A stretch of DNA of 8,817 nt from an uncultured Oscillospiraceae bacterium (GTDB lineage: Bacteria; Bacillota_A; Clostridia; Oscillospirales; Acutalibacteraceae): contig USGR01000031.1 in assembly GCA_900554165.1 (NCBI GenBank), positions 1 to 8,817 of the forward strand, read 5' to 3'. The notes beneath the pieces are model-generated. The model had not been told where the DNA came from. It was given only the letters and a program-made list of their open reading frames with translations, and did no database searches. The position numbers and the translations under genes were made by a program. Below, piece after piece: positions 1 through 5,405 of the stretch. Each line of letters starts with the position of its first letter. The first letter of the stretch is position 1.

Positions 1-2
1 GT

Positions 3-1031
3 GTAACAGGCAGCGATGGTAAAACTACCACTACCACTATTATTGCAAAATTATTGGAAAAACAAGGGTATAACGTATGGACAGGCGGAAATATTGGCAA
101 GCCATTGCTTCCATGCGTACAAAATATTGCACCACAAGATTTTGCTGTAGTAGAATTATCTTCATTTCAGCTTATTTCTATGCGTCAAAGCCCTCATATA
201 GCTGTTGTTACTAATGTAGCGCCTAATCATCTTGATATTCATAAGGATATGCAGGAATATATTGACGCAAAGAAAAATATATTCCTGCATCAGGGTGCTT
301 TTTCAAAAACGGTACTCAACGCTGACAACGATGTAACATCCTCCTTTGCGGATGAGGTGCGGGGCAAGACATATATGTTCAGCATGAATCAGCAGCCGGC
401 ATTTGGCGCCTACTATAAGGACGGCGCTTTATATATGTCAAAGCTGGACGGCACAGAAAAAATTATGGATGAAAGTGATATACTGCTGGTCGGCAAGCAC
501 AATGTCGAAAACTATCTTGCGGCAATATCAGCAGTGTATGGCATATGCAGCACAGACAGCATGAGATATGTCGCATCGCACTTTAAAGGTGTAGAACACC
601 GCTGCGAGCTGGTGAGGGAGCGCAGCGGCGTAAAGTGGTACAACGACTCCATCGCCACCAGCCCTACGAGGACGATAGCCGGACTTAAAGCGTTTAAGCA
701 AAAGGTAATAATGATTGCCGGCGGCTATGACAAGCATGTCCCTTTCGAGCCGCTTGCGCCGTATGCCTGCGAAAAGGTCAAGGCGCTTATTCTAATGGGC
801 CAGACGGCGGACAAAATAGAAAAGGCCGTCACATCCTTTGAGGGGTATGATGCCGGCGCGCTTAAAATATACCGGGTGTCGTGCATGGAGGAAGCTGTAA
901 AAATTGCCGATGATATAAGCGCAGAGGGAGATATCGTTTATCTCAGCCCGGTGAGCGCGAGCTTTGATATGTATCCAAACTTTGAGGCGCGCGGCCGGCA
1001 TTTTAAGGATTTGGTAAAAAAATTATCATAA
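3..1031 (+). CDS. murD: UDP-N-acetylmuramoyl-L-alanine--D-glutamate ligase (MurD), 5' end missing
   Basis: This cytosolic Mur ligase adds D-glutamate to UDP-MurNAc-L-Ala using ATP, in peptidoglycan precursor synthesis. The frame is open from base 3 and gives 342 residues. MurD is usually about 450, so roughly the first 110 residues (the UDP-binding domain) lie outside the window. The visible part begins exactly at the ATP P-loop (VTGSDGKTTT). It continues with the VVELSSFQL segment, NVAPNHLDIH with a Lys in YIDAKKNIF (the region of the carbamylated lysine in Mur ligases), and GKHNVENYLAA. The C-terminal ligase domain shows GVEHRCELV, WYNDSIATSPTRT, IAGGYDKHVPF and the closing LSPVSASFDMYPNFEARG. 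The NDSIATSPTRT form (Ile where E. coli has Lys) is, from memory, common in clostridial MurD. The first ~300 bases are clearly more AT-rich than the rest. No other cell-division cluster gene is adjacent. The TTG at 54 is internal, not a start. Confidence 0.95.
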   Translation, partial: VTGSDGKTTTTTIIAKLLEKQGYNVWTGGNIGKPLLPCVQNIAPQDFAVVELSSFQLISMRQSPHIAVVTNVAPNHLDIHKDMQEYIDAKKNIFLHQGAFSKTVLNADNDVTSSFADEVRGKTYMFSMNQQPAFGAYYKDGALYMSKLDGTEKIMDESDILLVGKHNVENYLAAISAVYGICSTDSMRYVASHFKGVEHRCELVRERSGVKWYNDSIATSPTRTIAGLKAFKQKVIMIAGGYDKHVPFEPLAPYACEKVKALILMGQTADKIEKAVTSFEGYDAGALKIYRVSCMEEAVKIADDISAEGDIVYLSPVSASFDMYPNFEARGRHFKDLVKKLS

Positions 1032-1037
1032 TAATTG

Positions 1038-1062
1038 TCTTTTACGCTTTTAGTGTAAAAGA
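1038..1062 (+). other. Hairpin just after murD, not a classical terminator
   Basis: A 10-bp stem (1038-1047 with 1053-1062, one G-U pair) and a 5-base TTTTA loop lie seven bases after the murD stop. No T tract follows on the + strand, so it does not fit a standard intrinsic terminator. It could be an mRNA 3'-end stabiliser or a weak pause between murD and the peptidase genes. The pairing is seen directly; the role is inferred. Confidence 0.4.
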
Positions 1063-1126
1063 ATGAATGATAATGTCAGTTTTTAAAGCAAAAAGCAATA
1101 TTGTCAAATATAAGCGGGGTAAAAAT

Positions 1127-2143
1127 ATGGATGTAAAAGAAATATTGTTTAAGCTGTCAGCGGCAGCGGGTGTCGGCGGGCTGCCTGATGCTCCACAGAC
1201 CGCGGCAGACATGCTCAGCAAGTATGCCTCTATTTCAAGAGATGGAGCCGGAAACGTCATAGGTAAAATATCGGGAAACAGTGAATATAACATAATGCTC
1301 GACGCGCACATTGATGAAATAGGCTTTATGGTCACATCGGTGGATGAAAACGGCTTTGTAACGGTTACTGACAGCGGCGGCATAGATTCAAGACTGCTGC
1401 CGGCAATGGAAGTAATAATACATGGAAAGCGGAAAGTATACGGCGTATTTTGCAGCACACCGCCGCATCTCAGCAAAAAGGACGATGCTCCTCGCAAGCT
1501 CAGCGAAATGCATATAGACACAGGTCTTGGCGCAGAAGCGGCGGAGATAATATCGGTAGGCGACAGGGTTACGTACAGTACAGTACCGGCGGCGCTGCTG
1601 AACGGCTGCATGACGGGCAAATCATTTGACAACCGCGCAGGTGTGGCGTCGCTTATTCGCGCTGCCGAACTGTTGCATGAGCATGGCAGTCTGCCCTGCG
1701 GCGTTACTATCCTTTTGTCGGTGGAAGAAGAGCTCGGCTGTCTCGGCGCCGGCAGCGCCGCATACGCCATAAGGCCGGATGAAGCTGTTGCGGTAGACGT
1801 ATCGTATGCCAAAAGTCCCGGCACGCCGCCAAATAAAACGGGTATACTCGGCAGCGGACCTATGATAGGCGTATCTCCTACGCTGTGCGGAGAGATAACT
1901 GAGCGGCTTAAGGCGACAGCAAAAGAAAACGGTATACAGTATCAGATAGAAGCCATGGGCGGCAGGACTTCCACCAACGCAGACGTTATATCAATATCCG
2001 GCAGCGGCATTAAAACGGGTCTTGTCTCAATACCGCTGAGGTATATGCACACGCCGGTTGAGGTGATAACTGAGTCGGATGTAGAGAACACGGCAAGACT
2101 TTTATATGAATATATTCTTAAAGGCGGTGTTAAAAATGCTTGA
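1127..2143 (+). CDS. M42 family metallo-aminopeptidase, first of tandem pair
   Basis: M42 enzymes are cytosolic di-metal aminopeptidases, often large tetrahedral oligomers, that trim peptides. Annotated relatives include YsdC, FrvX and glutamyl aminopeptidases. The product has 338 residues, the normal family length, with no signal peptide. All metal and catalytic positions are visible: H61 and D63 (LDAHIDEIGFM), bridging D168 (GKSFDNRAG), catalytic E201 and metal E202 (EEELGCLGA), D224 (AVDVSYA) and H308 (YMHTP). The frame opens at 1067, but ATG 1127 is preferred because it follows a GGGG-containing ribosome site and gives a normal family N-terminus. The usual N-terminal 'SG.E' motif is replaced by GVGGLPDAPQ. 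The gene overlaps the next one by 8 bases, so the two are almost certainly co-transcribed. Exact substrate is unknown; some M42 members have been misannotated as cellulases or deblocking enzymes. Confidence 0.92.
   Translation: MDVKEILFKLSAAAGVGGLPDAPQTAADMLSKYASISRDGAGNVIGKISGNSEYNIMLDAHIDEIGFMVTSVDENGFVTVTDSGGIDSRLLPAMEVIIHGKRKVYGVFCSTPPHLSKKDDAPRKLSEMHIDTGLGAEAAEIISVGDRVTYSTVPAALLNGCMTGKSFDNRAGVASLIRAAELLHEHGSLPCGVTILLSVEEELGCLGAGSAAYAIRPDEAVAVDVSYAKSPGTPPNKTGILGSGPMIGVSPTLCGEITERLKATAKENGIQYQIEAMGGRTSTNADVISISGSGIKTGLVSIPLRYMHTPVEVITESDVENTARLLYEYILKGGVKNA
2121..2138 (+). promoter_or_regulatory. Ribosome binding site that fixes the start of the second M42 gene
   Basis: AAGGCGG at 2121-2127 lies inside the end of the first M42 gene, 8 bases before ATG 2136. 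Placement within the upstream coding sequence suggests reinitiation or coupled translation, and argues against the longer reading from 2106. Confidence 0.7.
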
Positions 2144-3146
2144 GCTATTGAAGAAATTCTGCAATATCGACGCACCATCAGGCAGCGAGGGGGCGATGCG
2201 CGAGGCTATAATAGAGGAAATATCTTCGTTTTGTGAATATAGAGTAGATGCGCTCGGCAGCATAATCGCCTTTAAAAGGGGCAAAAGCAGGAGCAGTAAA
2301 AAGGTAATGCTCGACGCACACATGGACGAGGTCGGCATAATGCTGACCGGCATAACGGACGAGGGCTTTTTAAGCTTTACCACCGTCGGCGGAATAGAGG
2401 AGACGGCGCTGGTCGGCTCAAGAGTAAAAATAAACGGGCTTACAGGCGTTATAGCTTTGACGCCGGTACATCTTCTGACGTCATCGCAGCGTGAGAAAAA
2501 AGTATCGTTGGACGAACTGTATATTGATATAGGTGCAAACAGCCGTGAGGACGCGCAAAAATATGTATCGATAGGTGATACGGGTACGTTTGAGAACAGT
2601 TTTAGGCAAATGGGCGATATGATAAAATCCAAAGCTCTGGACAATCGCATAGGCTGTGCACTTTTAGTTGACATAATAAAAAGTGAAACAGAGCATGATA
2701 TGTATTTTACATTCACTGTACAGGAAGAGGTTGGCCTGCGCGGCGCGGCGGCGGCCGCTTTCAGCGTTGCGCCGGATTACGCAATTATATTAGAGGGAAC
2801 AACAGCAGCGGATATTCCCGGCGTAGATGCGCCTAATAACGTCTGCCGCGTGGGAAATGGTCCGGCGGTGTCGTTTATGGACAGGGCCACGCTGTATGAC
2901 AGGGAAATGTATAACGAAGCCTTCAAAACAGCGAAAGAGATGGGCATTGTCTGCCAGCCAAAATCGCTTGCATCGGGCGGTAACAACGCCGGCTCAATAC
3001 AAAAAGCCGGCAGCGGGGTAAGATGTATAGCGGTAAACGTGCCGGTGAGATATCTGCACTCGCCGTCGAGTATGGCCAGCATAAACGACATTGAAAATGC
3101 CGGTAAGTTGGCAAAGGCCATAGCCGAAAAGTATGCCGCAAAATAG
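2136..3146 (+). CDS. M42 family metallo-aminopeptidase, second of tandem pair
   Basis: This is a divergent paralog of the preceding gene, 336 residues, with the same expected role as a cytosolic di-metal aminopeptidase. Visible active-site residues are H62 and D64 (LDAHMDEVGIM), D169 (KALDNRIG), E197 and E198 (VQEEVGLRGA), E220 (ILEGTTAAD) and H308 (YLHSP). It keeps the classical N-terminal PSGSE motif that the upstream copy lacks, and its fifth metal ligand position is Glu where the upstream copy has Asp. ATG 2136 is chosen over the in-frame ATG at 2106. An AAGGCGG ribosome site (2121-2127) stands 8 bases ahead of it, it yields the normal family start, and 2106 would lie well inside the upstream gene. 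The 8-base overlap indicates translational coupling, fitting a possible hetero-oligomer. No clear terminator follows. Confidence 0.92.
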   Translation: MLELLKKFCNIDAPSGSEGAMREAIIEEISSFCEYRVDALGSIIAFKRGKSRSSKKVMLDAHMDEVGIMLTGITDEGFLSFTTVGGIEETALVGSRVKINGLTGVIALTPVHLLTSSQREKKVSLDELYIDIGANSREDAQKYVSIGDTGTFENSFRQMGDMIKSKALDNRIGCALLVDIIKSETEHDMYFTFTVQEEVGLRGAAAAAFSVAPDYAIILEGTTAADIPGVDAPNNVCRVGNGPAVSFMDRATLYDREMYNEAFKTAKEMGIVCQPKSLASGGNNAGSIQKAGSGVRCIAVNVPVRYLHSPSSMASINDIENAGKLAKAIAEKYAAK

Positions 3147-3221
3147 ATACATTATGATATACTTTTATCGGAATGCCGTAAAGCGAATTGTAGGTCGATA
3201 CGGCGTAGGGGGAAGATAAAG

Positions 3222-3376
3222 GCGCACACCAGCCGGGAGACATAGCATGCGGCAGGTGATTGGCCGGAAGTGAGATGGGTGCTGTCGGTTGCTCATACTT
3301 AAACTGCCGGGAAATAAACCCGATATGCCTAAGTGTTTCCACGGCGTCTTTTCACTTTTTCACCCATGGTGTGCGT
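3222..3376. other. 155-base segment closed by a 10-bp inverted repeat, possible structured RNA
   Basis: The ends pair as GCGCACACCA with TGGTGTGCGT (one G-U). Inside, CGGCAG at 3250-3255 can pair with CTGCCG at 3304-3309, and CGGG/CCCG forms a small hairpin with an AAATAAA loop. AAGTGA at 3269-3274 can pair with TCACTT, or GGGTG with CACCC, as mutually exclusive choices. A repeat of this size at this distance can arise by chance in 685 bases, so this is a candidate only. The transcribed strand is unknown. Confidence 0.25.
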
Positions 3377-3758
3377 CAGCACATCGGCGGTCTTAAAAGC
3401 AAATATCCCTCTCTACCGCCCATATTTTCGGTGCTAAGCAATTTTCGGCGAGAATGTTTTCATGCGGACAAGGCATAAATTTGCAGCCATACTGCCGTAT
3501 GGTAAAAATTTTAATGCAGTCGGCGCGGAAAGAAGCTGAAAACCACATTCTGTCCAACACCCGTCAGCTTAACCAAGCGGCTTTAATGTATATTATTTTG
3601 TATGCTCACTGTTTTGCCGGTATATCCCATATGAAACCAGCCAAAGCGGATGCACTAACAGCGCTTAATTGTCGGATGCAAAGGCTTTTGTATATACGTT
3701 GAGGACAAGGCGCGGCTTGAGGACGGCGCGGTTAAACAAGTCTGTGCATGCAGCAATG

Positions 3759-3764
3759 TATAAA
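3759..3764 (+). promoter_or_regulatory. Possible -10 box upstream of the PLP-enzyme gene
   Basis: TATAAA preceded by TG lies about 70 bases before the TTG start. I see no convincing -35 box 16-18 bases upstream, so the call is weak. If used, the transcript leader would contain the GCAGC-ATAA-GCTGC hairpin at 3773-3786. Confidence 0.25.
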
Positions 3765-3772
3765 ATGCGCTT

Positions 3773-3786
3773 GCAGCATAAGCTGC
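3773..3786 (+). other. Small hairpin in the probable leader of the PLP-enzyme gene
   Basis: GCAGC (3773-3777) and GCTGC (3782-3786) pair perfectly around an ATAA loop, with two further wobble pairs possible at the base. A second TGCAGC at 3749-3754 could compete for the same right arm, allowing two alternative pairings. No T tract follows, so it is not a terminator. Confidence 0.3.
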
Positions 3787-3831
3787 GGCAAACGGAATAA
3801 ATTAAAAACACGAGAAACGGGGAATTAGAGT

Positions 3832-5103
3832 TTGCACAATAATTTTTTTAATATGTCAAAAGAGGTTTTAGCGCTCTCAGCCGATGCTGAAAGCATAGCA
3901 GAGGCTCAGTTTGAAAAAATAGACGCTGTAACGGAATATAATCAGCAAAAGGTGCTTTCTGCCTTTATAGACAACAAAGTCAGCGAGGCGCATCTCGGCG
4001 CTACTACAGGCTACGGCTACGACGATATGGGCAGGGATAATCTCGACCGGGTCGTGGCGGAAATATTCGGCGCTGAGGACGCGCTTGTAAGGCACTCCTT
4101 TGCGTCGGGCACGCATACTATAAGCACGGCGCTGTTCGGGCTGCTTCGCCCAGGCGATAGAATGCTGTGTGCCTGCGGCCTGCCGTATGATACGCTGCTG
4201 CCGGTGTTGGGCGTGAAAGAGACGCCCGGTTCGCTTAAGGATTTCGGTGTAGAAATTGACGTCATTGAATTGCTGCCCGACGGCACAATAGATATTGACG
4301 GGTTAAAGCGGGCGGTAGGCGGCAAAAAATATAAGATGCTTTACATACAGCGCTCAAGGGGCTACACTTTACGTCCGTCATATACGGCGGAGGAGTGCGC
4401 GAAGGCAATAAAGGCCGCAAAAGAAATAGATAGCAGTATAATTGCTATGGTGGACAACTGTTACGGCGAATTTGCCGGGCTTTATGAGCCAACGCAGCTT
4501 GGCGCAGACGTGATAGCCGGTTCGCTTATAAAAAATCCCGGCGGCGCCATAGCACGGTGCGGCGGTTACATAGCCGGCCGCAGTGAACTTATAGAGCTCT
4601 GCGCATATCGCATGACGGCGCCGGGCGTCGGTCGCGAAGTCGGCGCTACCTTGGGAATGAACAGAGAGCTATATATGGGCTTTTTCAATGCGCCGCATGT
4701 GACGGGTGAGGCAAAAAAAGCGGCAGTGTTCGCATCAGCTCTATTTGGCAGTCTTGGATATGATGTGAGTCCGTCGCATTCCGACGAGCGCGGCGATATA
4801 ATCCAGAGCATAGTTTTAGGAGATGAGCAGCGTCTGTCTGCCTTTTGCTGCGGACTGCAGAGCGGAGCGCCGGTAGACTCTTTTGTATCTCCGGTACCGG
4901 CGCCAATGCCGGGCTATGATGATAAAGTAATAATGTCAGCCGGTGCATTTACGGGCGGGTCGTCTATTGAGCTTTCCGCCGACGCCCCGCTGAGAGAGCC
5001 TTACGCCGTATGGTTTCAGGGCGGCTTTAATTATCACAGCGCTAAGGTCGGAATAATGCTCGCAGCAGAGAATATGCTGAAAAACAACTGTCTTTATAAA
5101 TAA
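3832..5103 (+). CDS. PLP-dependent enzyme, methionine gamma-lyase / aluminium resistance family (YnbB-like)
   Basis: The 423-residue product matches the Firmicute PLP fold-type I family usually named 'methionine gamma-lyase family protein' or 'aluminum resistance protein' (B. subtilis YnbB). Recognisable segments in order are: EYNQQKVLSAF (35-45); TTGYGYDDMGRD (58-69); the PLP phosphate loop SGTH (92-95); QRSRGYTLRPS (173-183); the PLP ring-binding Asp208 in MVDNCYGEF; Lys234 in SLIKNPGG as the Schiff-base lysine; the TAPGVGREVGATLG stretch; and a C-terminal SIELSADAPLREPY. The expected chemistry is cytosolic lyase action on a sulfur amino acid, but the real substrate of this subfamily is poorly established. 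TTG 3832 is chosen because GGGGA sits 8 bases ahead; the in-frame ATG 3853 has no ribosome site and would cut the usual N-terminus. It stands as a single-gene unit between the long gap and a strong terminator. Confidence 0.9.
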   Translation: MHNNFFNMSKEVLALSADAESIAEAQFEKIDAVTEYNQQKVLSAFIDNKVSEAHLGATTGYGYDDMGRDNLDRVVAEIFGAEDALVRHSFASGTHTISTALFGLLRPGDRMLCACGLPYDTLLPVLGVKETPGSLKDFGVEIDVIELLPDGTIDIDGLKRAVGGKKYKMLYIQRSRGYTLRPSYTAEECAKAIKAAKEIDSSIIAMVDNCYGEFAGLYEPTQLGADVIAGSLIKNPGGAIARCGGYIAGRSELIELCAYRMTAPGVGREVGATLGMNRELYMGFFNAPHVTGEAKKAAVFASALFGSLGYDVSPSHSDERGDIIQSIVLGDEQRLSAFCCGLQSGAPVDSFVSPVPAPMPGYDDKVIMSAGAFTGGSSIELSADAPLREPYAVWFQGGFNYHSAKVGIMLAAENMLKNNCLYK

Positions 5104-5110
5104 TAAATAA

Positions 5111-5147
5111 AACGGTGCATATTAAATGTAATATGCGCCGTTTTTTT
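5111..5147 (+). terminator. Strong intrinsic terminator after the PLP-enzyme gene
   Basis: A 14-bp stem (5111-5124 with 5129-5142, one G-U pair, otherwise perfect) and a 4-base AATG loop run directly into a T tract ending at 5147, seven bases after the stop codon. This separates the PLP-enzyme unit from the hexosaminidase unit. Confidence 0.93.
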
Positions 5148-5405
5148 ATAGTAAAACCACGCGCTGGGCGTGTAATTTTAGGAAGCCTATGGCGATAAGT
5201 CGGGCATCCTGATGCGTCTAAGCGACATAAATAGTCTGTCACACACGAAATTAATATAAAAAATGGGGGAGGGAAAATAGAAATATGCCGATATTTATCC
5301 GCATTGTTGACGCTGTGTGCAACTGGAAAATTAGTATTGACTTTTTTAAGATGTTGGGTTATCCTGCAAGATGTAGTAAAAATAAGAAAACGAGAGGCGA
5401 AGAAC
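5148..5405 (+). other. Intergenic region before the hexosaminidase operon
   Basis: About 258 bases without a gene. It holds a small CACGC/GCGTG hairpin (5158-5172). An imperfect 8-bp stem follows (AGGAAGCC at 5180-5187 with GGCATCCT at 5203-5210, one A-A mismatch). A purine-rich run lies near 5262-5280, a GTTG/CAAC dyad at 5306-5323, and a promoter at 5337-5365. The first two hairpins lie upstream of the promoter, so they would not be in its leader. They could belong to another transcript or be chance. Confidence 0.5.
5337..5365 (+). promoter_or_regulatory. Housekeeping-sigma promoter of the GH20 tandem
   Basis: TTGACT at 5337-5342 and TATCCT at 5360-5365 are separated by exactly 17 bases, close to the vegetative sigma consensus. 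Transcription would start near 5372 and leave a short leader of about 34 bases. A short GTTG/CAAC dyad at 5306-5323 just upstream could be a regulator site, but this is weak. Confidence 0.7.

Larger units (their letters stand above)
3147..3831. other. Gene-free stretch of about 685 bases with several inverted repeats
   Basis: No open frame here looks like a real protein: the short readings at 3260-3478 and 3454-3702 lack good ribosome sites, family motifs or neighbour-like codon use. What can be seen is pairing potential. There is an 8-bp stem (3173-3180 with 3199-3206). A 10-bp stem, one G-U pair, closes a 155-base segment (3222-3231 with 3367-3376). A 6-bp hairpin occurs at 3487-3502, and a 5-bp hairpin with ATAA loop at 3773-3786. 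I checked by eye for common riboswitch cores (cobalamin, TPP, FMN, SAM-I, M-box, lysine, GEMM), RNase P RNA, SRP RNA and tmRNA, and matched none. It may hold a non-coding RNA, the leader of the PLP-enzyme gene, or decayed sequence. Confidence 0.5.

Noticed and set aside
1067..1126. N-terminal extension of the first M42 protein
   Set aside because: The extra 20 residues are not part of the family and no ribosome site precedes 1067.
1042..1824. Long minus-strand open frame of 260 codons
   Set aside because: It lies antisense to the first M42 gene and its Ser/Pro/Ala-rich translation is typical of a shadow frame.
2923..3342. Minus-strand open frame of 139 codons reaching into the gene-free stretch
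   Set aside because: More than half is antisense to the second M42 gene, and I recognise no motif or ribosome site.
3200..3400. Possible cobalamin or other known riboswitch
   Set aside because: Phrases such as 'gccggaag' and 'gggagac' resemble pieces of the cobalamin consensus, but the conserved B12 box and core order are absent on both strands.
3260..3478. Short + strand open frame of 72 codons
   Set aside because: No good ribosome site, no family motif, and codon use unlike the neighbouring genes.
3487..3502. Hairpin considered as terminator of the M42 operon
   Set aside because: The 6-bp stem is followed by TAAAAATTTT rather than a T tract and lies about 340 bases beyond the last M42 stop.
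3454..3702. Short + strand open frame of 82 codons
   Set aside because: Overlaps the previous frame, has no convincing start signal or recognisable domain, and lies in a stretch rich in inverted repeats.
5304..5405. N-terminal extension of the first GH20 protein
   Set aside because: It would start at a weak TTG upstream of the promoter boxes; ATG 5406 has a good ribosome site and matches the paralog's start.
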